A stretch of DNA of 43,143 nt, taken from Paenibacillaceae bacterium. Lineage in GTDB: Bacteria > Bacillota > Bacilli > Paenibacillales > Paenibacillaceae. Below, in pieces: positions 17,281 through 26,499 of this stretch (positions within the stretch are counted from its first letter, which is position 1; every line of letters starts with the position of its first letter). The stretch is from the NCBI GenBank assembly GCA_004134985.1, contig REGQ01000066.1:1-43143 (forward strand). The letters run 5' to 3'. The notes below the pieces were generated by a model. It saw only the letters and a list, made by a program, of their open reading frames with translations. It ran no database searches and was not told where the DNA came from. Made by a program: the position numbers and the translations under genes.

Positions 17281-18408
17281 TTATACTTTAACAACGGTAG
17301 ACTTTGAATGCAACTCAATTTCTTCCGCTGTTACCTCCCGACCTAGTTGTTCGGACAAATAGATGCCCTCGCTGATAAACATCGTTTGCAGCGCAATCTC
17401 GGCCGTCGGGAGCAGCGGGACTTTACCCTGCAGTGCAGCAATCCAATGTTCCTGAGACGAATTGTAGGCGGCATAGTTTTCTCTCACACCACTCCAGCGA
17501 TGGCTCATCGCATCCAGATTGACCGTGCTGTCCAGATCAACATCGCATTGTGTCGAGTGGAAGCTGAATGGTGCCGTCTGGGCGCCAAAATCGTAGGCCG
17601 GCAAGCGAATCCCGCCCTTGCTGCCGACTATGCTGGACCCTTCCAGCCCTCCAAGCTGCAAAGACCACGCTTCAATAATATCCAGTGTCGCCCCGCCTGC
17701 AAATCTGACCAAGCCAAGTCCCAGTTCTTCAACATCAAACTGTGATTCTGCTCTGCGCTCCGCATCCATCTCCATCTCCTGATACAGCTTCCCCGAAACC
17801 CGTTCTACTGTAGGCAGATCGAGCAGATAGAGCAGCTGCGCAATATGATAGACACCCATATCCAGCAATGCTCCGCCTGCCGCTGTCTCTTTTCGGTTGA
17901 AGAACTTCGTGCCATACCCATCGACAAACGGGCGGCCTCTGCGCCGGAACCCTGTTGATCTGGCATGATAAAGCTTGCCCAAGCTTCCCCCGTCGATCAA
18001 TGCTTTGGCTGCCTTGGTTTCTTTCTTATACAGGGTGTTCAATTGAATATGCAGCAATTTATCGCATGCTTTCGCCGTATCCAGCATCGACTTGCCATCA
18101 TGATAGGTGCCTGCAATCGGCTTCTCGCAATAGACATGCTTGCCTGCCTGCAGCGCTTCATTCGTTACCGGAGCATGGAAATTGTTGTGCAGACACACAT
18201 CAATTGCATCGATGTCATCCCGCTTCAACAGTTCCCGAAAATCGGTATAGACATCCTTGATTTGAAAATCCTCGGCTACTTTACGCGCCGCCTGCCCGTT
18301 GATATCGCATACCGCAACCACTTCCGCATCTTCAATTTCCGCATAGTTTTTCAGATGGGTTTGGCCAATTAATCCTACGCCAACAATGCCAATTCGAATT
18401 TTAGTCAT
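17281..18408 (-). CDS. Gfo/Idh/MocA family sugar oxidoreductase
   Basis: This 375-residue NAD(P)-dependent dehydrogenase probably oxidises a sugar or polyol. The N-terminal Rossmann fold begins MTKIRIGIVGVGLIGQTHL, and the family Lys motif is CEKPIAGT (catalytic Lys candidate) near residue 98. The C-terminal alpha/beta domain contains GGALLDMGVYHIAQLLYLL. The frame is open 13 codons further upstream, but GAGGAG 6 bp before this ATG fixes the start. It lies 47 bp after the isomerase-like gene in the same direction, and the two together resemble inositol- or sugar-acid-catabolic pairs. The exact substrate is unknown. Confidence 0.92.
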   Translation of the reverse strand: MTKIRIGIVGVGLIGQTHLKNYAEIEDAEVVAVCDINGQAARKVAEDFQIKDVYTDFRELLKRDDIDAIDVCLHNNFHAPVTNEALQAGKHVYCEKPIAGTYHDGKSMLDTAKACDKLLHIQLNTLYKKETKAAKALIDGGSLGKLYHARSTGFRRRGRPFVDGYGTKFFNRKETAAGGALLDMGVYHIAQLLYLLDLPTVERVSGKLYQEMEMDAERRAESQFDVEELGLGLVRFAGGATLDIIEAWSLQLGGLEGSSIVGSKGGIRLPAYDFGAQTAPFSFHSTQCDVDLDSTVNLDAMSHRWSGVRENYAAYNSSQEHWIAALQGKVPLLPTAEIALQTMFISEGIYLSEQLGREVTAEEIELHSKSTVVKV

Positions 18409-18455
18409 CGAGTTCTCCTCACTCAATTTTATTGTAATATTTTCCATTTATTTCT

Positions 18456-19271
18456 TTATTTCAAATTTCCCAGTATTTTTTTCATCGCTGCAACTGCCCA
18501 TTCCACTTCAATATATTGATTGCCTGGCGCATTATGCTCAATCGCCCAATATTGATCATATCCGCTGTCATGCAGCATTTGAGCAATGCTCAACGCATTG
18601 TCTTCTTCCGCCAGTGTCTTCCCGCCAAAATGGACGTGGCACGCCCACGGGGCGATGATGCGGTCTCCAAGCTCAGGATCAACCTTCCAGCGATCAACAT
18701 GGAGCAGAATGCCAAAGGCGGGATGGTCAACCGCTTCTGCAATTCGTTTCAGGAAATGGGGATTGAGCGACGGCCCCATATGATTCTCTGGCCCCACCTT
18801 GCTGCCGAAGTCGGCGGCAAGGCGGCTGTACTCTTGGTATCTTCGAACAATATGTTCAAACTGTTCTTCGCTCATTTCATAGAAATCGCCATTCGGTTCG
18901 TTGGAATACGATCCTCCGGTGTCGATCCGCACCGTTTGGGCGCCCAGAATTTCCGCTGCACGCAGATGTCTGAGCGCATTCTGGTATTGCAGCTCACTTT
19001 TCTCCTTATCCCGATCCCATAGCGAGGCGGTATCAATTGCGAAGTTAACGACCGTCATTTCCTTCTCATCCAATGCTTCACGAATTTTCCGGAGATACGC
19101 CTCATCTGCCAGCTCCCATACCGGCTTGCTTTTGTCGGCAAAAAAACCGTTGTACAAATCGACCTTATCCTGCCGGTAGCGGTACTTCACCGTTTCCAAA
19201 TAGCCGAATACATCCATCTTCCCTGCCACATAAGTGTTGTTGAACGAGTAGCCCCCAATAGATACTTTCAT
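18456..19271 (-). CDS. Sugar phosphate isomerase/epimerase-like TIM barrel (AP_endonuc_2 fold)
   Basis: This 271-residue protein belongs to the xylose isomerase-like superfamily and probably isomerises or epimerises a sugar in the pathway of the adjoining oxidoreductase. Candidate metal ligands appear in order as Glu in GPENHMGPS, Asp/His in LHVDRWKVD, His in CHVHFGGK and Glu in WAIEHNAPG. The start MKVSIGGYSFNN is preceded by AGGAGG with 8 bp spacing. It lies 22 bp after the binding-protein gene, so it is in the same transcript. The length is normal for the family. The substrate is not determinable. Confidence 0.9.
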   Translation of the reverse strand: MKVSIGGYSFNNTYVAGKMDVFGYLETVKYRYRQDKVDLYNGFFADKSKPVWELADEAYLRKIREALDEKEMTVVNFAIDTASLWDRDKEKSELQYQNALRHLRAAEILGAQTVRIDTGGSYSNEPNGDFYEMSEEQFEHIVRRYQEYSRLAADFGSKVGPENHMGPSLNPHFLKRIAEAVDHPAFGILLHVDRWKVDPELGDRIIAPWACHVHFGGKTLAEEDNALSIAQMLHDSGYDQYWAIEHNAPGNQYIEVEWAVAAMKKILGNLK

Positions 19272-19293
19272 CTTAACTACCTCCTGTTGTTAC

Positions 19294-20811
19294 TTACTTA
19301 TTTGCCGCCCACGCATCCAATTGCTTCTGTTTCTCCGCAATGACCTTATCCAGTCCGGCTGCCTTAAGCGCCGCATTGAATTTAGGCAAATTCACTTCCG
19401 GGTCCAGCGTTCCGTTCTCCAATCCGCTTTCAAATTGCCGGATAACGTTGGTGATCGCTGCCAGTTCGGTTTTCACCGGCGCCGGGTTGTATGTAAAACC
19501 CAATGCAGCAGATTTCTTCGATTCCTTATTGAACTTATCCATCTCAACCCATAATTCCGGATTGTCGGTTATCCAGGTATAGGATAAGAGCTGATTGCCG
19601 AACATCCAGCCTTGCCGCAAGTTGTATCCACTATTGGCGGCATTGATGCCGGGCGGGAAATCAATCTGATTGTCGCTGACTTTGACGTAATGCTTGCCTT
19701 CAATGCCCCAGTCAATCAAGTTGACCAGATCTTTATCCGAATTGAGCAGATTCAAAAACATCATCGCCCGTTCCGGATCTTTGGAGTTGGTCGGGATCCC
19801 CATCATAATCGCCGTAATGGATGTCGTGCTCGTAATTTGATGGCCGAGATTGACCAGCGACAGCTTTGTATCGACGCGATTTTCGTTCTGGGCGAGCGCA
19901 CCCGGCTTGCCTTTATTAATGACACCGAACCCAACGTTGGCCTTAATGTAATCAACCGCCGTTTCCTTGCTTGTCGCGACATCCTTATGGATATACCCGG
20001 CTTCATACCATCTCCGGATCGTTTTCAACATCTGCACGTACTCAGGCGTCTCATACAGATTAACCACTTTCAGCTCATCCAGGTTGCCAAGCACACCAAT
20101 GGAATCGCCCAACAGGTCCCAATTGGTCTCCAGCAGCCGATTGGCGATAGAAGCGCCTGCGCTGGCTTTGCCGAGCGGTGTAACATTCGGCTCGTTCTGC
20201 TTGATTGTGGCGAAGATCGGGTCCAAATCGTCCAGCTTGTTCACCTTGCTGATATCCAGATCATATTTATCCAGCATATCCTTGCGCATCAGCACGATAG
20301 CATTGGCTGCGAAATCCCGGATGCTTGGAACCGCATACGTCTTCCCGTCAACCTTCGTCGCTGCAAGCACCTCTGGATCAAAGGCTTCCAGAATATCCTG
20401 TCCATGCGCTTCAAGCATATCGTCGAGCGGCAGCAATTGCCCTTGCGCGACCTGTCTGGAAAACTCGGCATTGCCGGTTACGATCAAGTCCACCTGCTCA
20501 TTGCCCGTAAGCATGAGAATGGACTGCTGATCCCAGGCTGCCGGTTCGATACGTTCCAGCTTGACGGTAGCATTGATCTTCTCCAGTGTTATTTTGCTCA
20601 TCTCTTCGGCCAGCAGATCGAGATCCTTTTGCGCTGAACCGTAGAACACTAATTTGATCTCATAGGGCGGCAATTTCCCACTGCCCGTTTCCGTATTCTC
20701 CTTCTCCTGGCCTACTGGCGCAGTCGGCGTTGCCTCTTTGCCACAGCCTGCCAACAGCATACTCGTGAGCAGCACAACGGCCAACAACATAACGCTTGCT
20801 TTTGTACGCAT
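19294..20811 (-). CDS. ABC importer solute-binding lipoprotein with C-terminal DUF3502, LplA-like
   Basis: This 505-residue lipoprotein captures substrate for the two permeases encoded upstream. The signal sequence ends in the lipobox LLAGC with Cys23 lipidated, and a Glu/Thr-rich tether follows. The start of the mature fold is PYEIKLVFYGSAQKDLDLL. The last 70 residues (from GFTYNPAPVKTELAAITNV) match the DUF3502 tail found in B. subtilis LplA-like proteins. GGGAGG precedes the ATG. The gene order permease, permease, binding protein matches Lpl/YtcQ-type importers, which are typical of Paenibacillus and often take up plant-derived oligosaccharides. The true ligand is unknown. Confidence 0.92.
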   Translation of the reverse strand: MRTKASVMLLAVVLLTSMLLAGCGKEATPTAPVGQEKENTETGSGKLPPYEIKLVFYGSAQKDLDLLAEEMSKITLEKINATVKLERIEPAAWDQQSILMLTGNEQVDLIVTGNAEFSRQVAQGQLLPLDDMLEAHGQDILEAFDPEVLAATKVDGKTYAVPSIRDFAANAIVLMRKDMLDKYDLDISKVNKLDDLDPIFATIKQNEPNVTPLGKASAGASIANRLLETNWDLLGDSIGVLGNLDELKVVNLYETPEYVQMLKTIRRWYEAGYIHKDVATSKETAVDYIKANVGFGVINKGKPGALAQNENRVDTKLSLVNLGHQITSTTSITAIMMGIPTNSKDPERAMMFLNLLNSDKDLVNLIDWGIEGKHYVKVSDNQIDFPPGINAANSGYNLRQGWMFGNQLLSYTWITDNPELWVEMDKFNKESKKSAALGFTYNPAPVKTELAAITNVIRQFESGLENGTLDPEVNLPKFNAALKAAGLDKVIAEKQKQLDAWAANK

Positions 20812-20891
20812 TTCAAGAGCCTCCCTTTAGTGATCCGTATGATTCATGCCATGTTATTCAAATGCTTGGTTTCGAACTGTCGCTTTAACCC

Positions 20892-21782
20892 TTAACCTTT
20901 AACCGCTCCCACGGTCAGCCCTTTGGCAAAATACTTTTGAAAGAAAGGGTACGTGATCAAAATCGGGATTACGCCGATTGCCGCAATCGCCATCTTCAAC
21001 CCGTTGCTGGGCAGATCGTCCGCCTGTCCCATATCGTCGGCAAAGTGGACATTGGTCACCAAATATTGCGCATTCAACAAGATGGTATTCAGCAGCACCT
21101 GAATGCTGTAGAGCTTGCTGTCGGTAATGTAAATCAGTCCGTTAAACCAGTCATTCCAGTAATTAATGAGCTGAAATAATCCAACTGCGCCCAGTACCGG
21201 CGTCGATAACGGCAGCACAATCCGGTAGAAAATTTTGAATTCCCCGGCGCCATCCATATACGCTGACTCGATGACCTCGTTAGGAATATTCATCGTGAAA
21301 AACGTGCGGATCAAAATAACGAAGAATGCGCTTACGAGCAATCCGGGAATAAGCAGGGCAAACAACGTATTTTTAATATCGAAAATGTTCGTATACATCA
21401 AATACGTTGGAACGAGTCCGCCATTGAATAGCATCGTGAAAAAAATGAAAAAGGCGATCAGATTGCGCAGCGGCATTTCCTTTCTTGAGATCGGGTAGGC
21501 GAGCAAAGTCATGATGACAAGACTGACCAGCGTGCCAACGACCGTAATGAGGATCGACACCCCGTAAGCATTGAGCAGCATGGCCGGTTCCCTGAACAAA
21601 TACTTGTAGCTTTCCAGACTGAATTCGATAGGAAACAGCGAATAGCCGTATTGAATAATCGATTTCTCACTCGACATGGAAGCCGAAACAAGCAGCAGGA
21701 ACGGGATTAGACACAGACAGGAGACAATGATAAAAACGGTGTGAATAACCCACTGCTCGGTATTGCTAGGCTTCATTTTCAT
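20892..21782 (-). CDS. ABC importer permease, LplC-like
   Basis: This 296-residue membrane protein has about six helices. The EAA loop reads VIESAYMDGAGEFKIFYRIV, and the C-terminus FFQKYFAKGLTVGAVKG is typical of LplC/YtcP permeases. AGGAG lies 4 bp before the first ATG and 10 bp before an in-frame second ATG two codons later; the first is kept. It lies 12 bp after the LplB-like gene and 80 bp before the binding-protein gene. Confidence 0.92.
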   Translation of the reverse strand: MKMKPSNTEQWVIHTVFIIVSCLCLIPFLLLVSASMSSEKSIIQYGYSLFPIEFSLESYKYLFREPAMLLNAYGVSILITVVGTLVSLVIMTLLAYPISRKEMPLRNLIAFFIFFTMLFNGGLVPTYLMYTNIFDIKNTLFALLIPGLLVSAFFVILIRTFFTMNIPNEVIESAYMDGAGEFKIFYRIVLPLSTPVLGAVGLFQLINYWNDWFNGLIYITDSKLYSIQVLLNTILLNAQYLVTNVHFADDMGQADDLPSNGLKMAIAAIGVIPILITYPFFQKYFAKGLTVGAVKG

Positions 21783-21794
21783 CCCACTCCTTTG

Positions 21795-22727
21795 TTAAAA
21801 CAGTGAATTATCCGGGTTAATTTTCTTTACCACATAGTTGGAAATAAGAATGATGACAAACCCGACAATTGATTGATACAATCCTGCAGCAGATGACATG
21901 CCGATATCACCGTTTTTGAGCAACGCCCGGTAAACATACGTATCAATGACGTTCGTTGTAGGCATCAGCACGCCGGAATCAAGCGGCACTTGGTAGAACA
22001 GACCGAAATCGGAGTAAAAGATTCGTCCAATCTGCAGCAATGTCATGATAATAATGACTGGCGTAATGAGCGGAATTGTAATTTTTAATATTTGCTGCAG
22101 TTTGTTGGCGCCATCGAGCGTCGCAGCTTCGTAATACTCCTGATCAATCCCGACCACCGCAGCAAAGTAGACAATACATAAGTATCCTGCCGTGCTCCAC
22201 ACCTTGACCAGCGTCAGAATGTATGGCCAATACTTGGGATCGTTGTACCACATAATCCCGTCCATGCCGAGCAGCGGCAAAATGGTATTGTTAACGAGTC
22301 CGGTCTCCATACTGAGCAGCGAAAACACCAGATAACCGATAATGACCGATGACATCAAATAAGGAAGCAAAATCGCACTCTGGTAAAAGCGGGGCAGAAA
22401 CCGGCTTTTCAACTCATTCAAGAGCACTGCCAGCCCGACAGCTACGACGAGATTAAGCACAATAAACACGAGATTGTACAAAATCGTATTTCTGGTAATG
22501 ACGTAAGCGTCTGCCGTTTTAAATAAATACTCGAAGTTTTTGAATCCGATCCAATCGCTGGCCATAATGCCCTTGGCAAAGTTAATATCCTTGAAAGCAA
22601 TAATGACGCCAAGCATCGGAATGTAATTATTAATAAGCAAGTAAATGATGCCAGGTATCAGCATGAGGTACAGCATTTTAAATTTCTTCATTTTTTTAAA
22701 GCTGACGCCGTTCAGCCATGCTGTCAT
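21795..22727 (-). CDS. ABC importer permease, LplB-like
   Basis: This 310-residue permease subunit begins MTAWLNGVSFKKMKKFKML and has six membrane segments. The first is YLMLIPGIIYLLINNYIPML. The EAA-type loop is YYEAATLDGANKLQQILKI. The frame continues 19 codons upstream, but AGGAGGG lies 5-6 bp before this ATG and decides the start. It is the first gene of the transport operon, with a regulatory region of 149 bp separating it from the response regulator gene. No ATPase gene accompanies it. Confidence 0.92.
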   Translation of the reverse strand: MTAWLNGVSFKKMKKFKMLYLMLIPGIIYLLINNYIPMLGVIIAFKDINFAKGIMASDWIGFKNFEYLFKTADAYVITRNTILYNLVFIVLNLVVAVGLAVLLNELKSRFLPRFYQSAILLPYLMSSVIIGYLVFSLLSMETGLVNNTILPLLGMDGIMWYNDPKYWPYILTLVKVWSTAGYLCIVYFAAVVGIDQEYYEAATLDGANKLQQILKITIPLITPVIIIMTLLQIGRIFYSDFGLFYQVPLDSGVLMPTTNVIDTYVYRALLKNGDIGMSSAAGLYQSIVGFVIILISNYVVKKINPDNSLF

Positions 22728-22769
22728 AGTAACCCTCCTTCCTGTTGTTAATCGTGTTTCAATGACTCT

Positions 22770-22835
22770 ATTGTAGATCGGCACGCGCTTGCTGAACCAC
22801 TACGATACTGACCACTTTTTAATACAATTCTGACC
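22770..22835 (-). promoter_or_regulatory. Candidate activator-dependent promoter of the lpl-type operon
   Basis: On the minus strand, GGTCAG occurs at 22835-22830 and again at 22813-22808, exactly 22 bp (two helical turns) apart. A third, imperfect GGTTCAG lies nearer the start. Downstream is TACAAT (22775-22770), a good -10 box with no recognisable -35. Direct repeats ahead of a -10 without a -35 fit activation by an AraC-type regulator such as the one encoded just upstream. This is inference from pattern. Confidence 0.45.
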
Positions 22836-22876
22836 TTCTGCTGTCTGCCCGCTTAATCGTCTGCCTTCGGTACGTC

Positions 22877-24508
22877 TTACTGTGGTTTTCGCTGATCAGG
22901 GGCGCTGCGGAAAGATTTGCGAAATTGATTGGGATTCATTTGCATTTCATGTTTGAATATTTTTGAGAAATAAGAGAAATTCGAATAGCCGACACACATG
23001 GCGATGTCGCTTACCGACCTATCTGTCGTGAGCAGCAGTTCTTTGGCAATCGCCATCTTCTCTTCCACGATATATTCCACAAGCGATTTGCCTGTTTCTT
23101 TTTTGAACAGCCGTGACAAATAATCGGGATGCAGATTGACATGCCTGGCGATATCATCTCTTGAAATGGCCTGATCGAGATGCTGTTTGACAAACTGTTT
23201 TATTTTGTCCATCACCGTCTGTGTATCGTCCACTGCGCAACAGCATTTGATCGTCTGTTCAAGCGCCTTTCTTACCCACAATTGCAGGTTGTTTACGGAA
23301 CGTACAGCCAATGCCATCTGCTCCATAGCGATCAACTCTCCCAGTACCTGATATGCCTGCATCTCTTTAAACTGAATGAAGTGGTACAAAATTTGCAGGA
23401 AGTTTTGAAAAAAATGCTGAAGCACCTCCGCCTGCAGCCCCTCGATAACTGTCCAACTGCTTAAATACTGCTCCGTCTCCAGCAAGATCGCATCATATGC
23501 GCCACGCTTCATCATTTCCAGCCAGACATTCATTTGGATCAAATCGATATTTCCGGCTGTTTTCCCATACTCATGTAAAAAAAGCACTTTATTATTCTGG
23601 TTGATGTTGTTACGTCTCATCTCCAGCAAATCGTCGAACTGCTTGACCATTTCGCACATCGATCCACGCTTGCCAACATAACATGTCAGATCACAGCGAA
23701 AATAGCGATTGCACGAATTCATGTACCTTTCGCACAGTTCGCTCATTTCCTCTCGGCCGATCGAATCGCGCTCACCTACCGGAAGGATCGCAAGCAGTAT
23801 ATCACTGCCCATCCGGACAATTTGACCGTGCGCATATCGGTTCAAAATCATATATTCTGCAGCATTCAACAGGGCATACTCCATGATTTTCTCATCGCGC
23901 TGCGAAAACTTCTCAAACCAGCGGTGAACACCGATCAGAATTGGGACGAACGAGTCATTTTCGTTGACCGACAGGTTTTTACTCGCCAGTACCTCGCGAA
24001 TGCGTTCCGGATTTGCCGGAATTCTTTGGTTAAGCAGATCCTCCCAAAATCGCTCCATCAAGACAGGCTGATGCTCCGTCCACAGCTTGGAGTAATAGTT
24101 GTTACTCTCCTTGCTGATCATCGCTTCCCTCTGCTCGGCAACTTTCTCCAGCCCCTTCTGAACGATCGATTTCAACTCGTTGAATTGCACAGGTTTCAAC
24201 AGATAATCCAAACTTCCCAGTTGAATCGCCCGCTTCGCATAGTCAAAATCAGAGTGGCATGTTAAAAAGATCGATTCCGTTGACGAATGTCTCTCCCTTA
24301 CCCAAGTGAGCAATTCAATTCCGCTGCCCTGCGGCATCTCAATATCACAAATCATCAGATCAATCGGATGTTCTTCGAAAATCTTTTTCGCTTGCCGGAT
24401 ATTATATGCGATATGGATTCGGGTAATCGACAGTTCCGCCCAGTCTACACAGCTTTCAATCGTCCGCACAGCATGAATTTCATCATCGACAATCAGCATT
24501 TGAAACAT
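22877..24508 (-). CDS. Two-component response regulator, AraC-type, YesN-like full-length form
   Basis: This 543-residue regulator has a receiver domain (1-120) beginning MFQMLIVDDE with acceptor Asp55 in MICDIEMP and Lys in YLLKPVQ. A middle region of about 280 residues follows. The C-terminal AraC DNA-binding domain (about 430-535) contains ISRDDIARHVNLHPDYLSRL and FSYFSKIFKHEMQMNPNQFR. A GGGGGAG site precedes the ATG. The kinase gene ends 26 bp upstream in the same direction, so the two form a two-component pair. The transport operon begins 149 bp downstream and is the expected target. Confidence 0.93.
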   Translation of the reverse strand: MFQMLIVDDEIHAVRTIESCVDWAELSITRIHIAYNIRQAKKIFEEHPIDLMICDIEMPQGSGIELLTWVRERHSSTESIFLTCHSDFDYAKRAIQLGSLDYLLKPVQFNELKSIVQKGLEKVAEQREAMISKESNNYYSKLWTEHQPVLMERFWEDLLNQRIPANPERIREVLASKNLSVNENDSFVPILIGVHRWFEKFSQRDEKIMEYALLNAAEYMILNRYAHGQIVRMGSDILLAILPVGERDSIGREEMSELCERYMNSCNRYFRCDLTCYVGKRGSMCEMVKQFDDLLEMRRNNINQNNKVLFLHEYGKTAGNIDLIQMNVWLEMMKRGAYDAILLETEQYLSSWTVIEGLQAEVLQHFFQNFLQILYHFIQFKEMQAYQVLGELIAMEQMALAVRSVNNLQLWVRKALEQTIKCCCAVDDTQTVMDKIKQFVKQHLDQAISRDDIARHVNLHPDYLSRLFKKETGKSLVEYIVEEKMAIAKELLLTTDRSVSDIAMCVGYSNFSYFSKIFKHEMQMNPNQFRKSFRSAPDQRKPQ

Positions 24509-24534
24509 GGAAACTCCCCCTTTTCTTCTTCCTG

Positions 24535-26289
24535 CTACTCTTCGAATAACAACGGCAGGCGCATTGCAATTTTTGCCCCTCCAGCTGCTTGATTGGACAA
24601 CATCAGCTTCGCCTCGCCCTCATAGAGCAGCCGCAATCTGCGTCTCGCATTCCAAATGCCTATATGTTCCCTGCCCTCCGTATCGATAGCGTTGTCCAGT
24701 TGCAGATCACGCAGTATGTCATCGGGAAAGCCATTTCCGGTATCTGTAATGACGATGTTCAGAAACGGTTTGTCCGCTTCCGCTCCAGCAACTTCAATCT
24801 CGATCGACAGCCGAATCGGCTCATCCATGGTAATCGCATGTTTAACCGTGTTCTCTACAAAAGTCTGGATGATCAGCGGTGGCACTTTGGCATTGGCCGC
24901 AGACGGCGGACTGTCAATGTCATATGTAAACCCTTCATGAAACCTCATCGCCTGAATGTGCAAATAATTGCGGGTATGAGCGAGCTCATCCTCCAACGAC
25001 ACAAACTTCATATTGCTCTGAAACATAAATCTCATATATTGGATCAGGTAGCTCGACATCTCCTGTATTAACTGATAGTTTTTAAACTGGGCCAGGTTGT
25101 AAATCGTATTCAAGGAATTCAGGAAAAAATGCGGATTGATCTGCAGCTGCAAATGTTTAAGCTCGGCCCGCTGACTCAACAGCTGCTCTTCATACACATT
25201 GATTTTCAACTGCTTGATTTGGTCTACCATGCTATTAAACACATCATTCATCAGCGCAAATTCATAGGAAACAGGATGCTTCTCCACCCGATGCTCCAAA
25301 TTGCCGTCACGCACCCTTCTCATCACCATCACAATCCGGTTCATCGGCAGCAAAATAATATGTCTTAGAAAAATATAGAAAAAGGGCAGCATCGCCAGCA
25401 GGCCGACCAACACAAGCGATGACACCCGCTGCAGATCAGGCAAACGCTCCAAAATGGTGCTGTATGGTATCAAGATCAATAATGAGAAATTCCCTTGCCC
25501 GGACTGCTTGCTAACCTGCAAGTACTTGCCCTGTTTGCCAAGCAAGGCAGATCGGCCCCGTTCAGCATCGGGATCGATATGGTTTTCCTCGAAGAAATTG
25601 TCGTCATTCATAGGCTCCATATTGTCGGTAATTAGAATCGCCCGCCCATCTTGACCTAATTCCAGCAAGCTTAGCGGCACCATCAATTTGGAAGCTTCCA
25701 CCCACCCGCCGATATAGACGTTCCCGATGCTCTTCACATTCGTCAAGTAGTACTGGCCGTTGATGTTATGGGCGAACCATTTGCCGCTGCGATAATCGTT
25801 CAATTTTTGCTTATCCTGAAGCTGAGCCGTGATTCCTTTTTTAATCTTCTTCAACTGTTCCGATGTCATTTCGGGTGGATGATTCGTAATTAAATCTTCA
25901 TTGACAGCGGAATACGCAAATAAGAGATCAATCGATTTGTAGTTGGCAACATCCTTTTCCAGCTTGTTGAAGAGATTGATTTTGGCAAAATTATATTGAT
26001 CCCGATCCTCTTCCTCCGCGATGCCAAGCGGCAGTAAATCGCTTTCAAAAGCGGCCGTTATTCGCAAATACTTATCCACTTCCTCCAAATTGCGATCAAT
26101 CTGGTCCATATACAGCGTCGTGAGATTTTCATTGGAATTCGCTACTTGATCGCGCACGACATGGATTGCATAGTTATTGTTGAACAGCAGCAGCGACAGT
26201 AAAGGAATGACAAAAACGAGAAAGCCGATGATCAATTTAAACCGAATCGACTGATTGGCAAATCGATGAATAATATGGATAATGACCAC
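24535..26289 (-). CDS. Sensor histidine kinase, YesM-like
   Basis: This membrane kinase of about 584 residues has an N-terminal helix (KLIIGFLVFVIPLLSLLLF), an extracellular sensor region, a second helix (SLVLVGLLAMLPFFYIFL), then HAMP, the His box LQLQINPHFFLNSLNTIYN, and a HATPase_c domain with QTFVENTVKHAI and TDTGNGFPDD. The frame is open to 26466, but the extra 59 residues look unlike the family and no ribosome binding site supports that start. AGGGGA precedes a GTG at 26289 closely, and a rare ATT start at 26283 has better spacing. The start is therefore uncertain. A terminator-like leader lies upstream (26466-26499). Confidence 0.88.
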   Translation of the reverse strand: MVIIHIIHRFANQSIRFKLIIGFLVFVIPLLSLLLFNNNYAIHVVRDQVANSNENLTTLYMDQIDRNLEEVDKYLRITAAFESDLLPLGIAEEEDRDQYNFAKINLFNKLEKDVANYKSIDLLFAYSAVNEDLITNHPPEMTSEQLKKIKKGITAQLQDKQKLNDYRSGKWFAHNINGQYYLTNVKSIGNVYIGGWVEASKLMVPLSLLELGQDGRAILITDNMEPMNDDNFFEENHIDPDAERGRSALLGKQGKYLQVSKQSGQGNFSLLILIPYSTILERLPDLQRVSSLVLVGLLAMLPFFYIFLRHIILLPMNRIVMVMRRVRDGNLEHRVEKHPVSYEFALMNDVFNSMVDQIKQLKINVYEEQLLSQRAELKHLQLQINPHFFLNSLNTIYNLAQFKNYQLIQEMSSYLIQYMRFMFQSNMKFVSLEDELAHTRNYLHIQAMRFHEGFTYDIDSPPSAANAKVPPLIIQTFVENTVKHAITMDEPIRLSIEIEVAGAEADKPFLNIVITDTGNGFPDDILRDLQLDNAIDTEGREHIGIWNARRRLRLLYEGEAKLMLSNQAAGGAKIAMRLPLLFEE

Positions 26290-26465
26290 TCCCCTGATGC
26301 ATGTTGGCACAGCAGATGCAATCGCATTCGGATATGTTGAAAGCGCAACCTCCCCCTCTATTGCTAGTGTTTGGATTTCAATATAACATTTAGGATGAAC
26401 GTTCACCAGTCCCTTTTCAACCTGCAACCGCCGTATTGTTCCCACTTCATAAGCCTTATTTCGCA

Positions 26466-26499
26466 ATAAAAAGCCTCCATCGTGCTAGACGATAGAAGC
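26466..26499 (-). terminator. Intrinsic terminator upstream of the kinase gene (possible attenuator)
   Basis: On the minus strand GCTTCTATCGT (26499-26489) pairs with ACGATGGAGGC (26483-26473) over 11 bp, counting two G-U pairs. The loop is 5 nt and TTTTTATT follows. No minus-strand gene lies upstream to need a terminator, which suggests transcription control in a leader. Confidence 0.65.

Noticed and set aside
19612-20637. 341-codon plus-strand frame opposite the binding-protein gene
   Set aside because: It is antisense to a well-supported lipoprotein gene, lacks a ribosome binding site and resembles no family.
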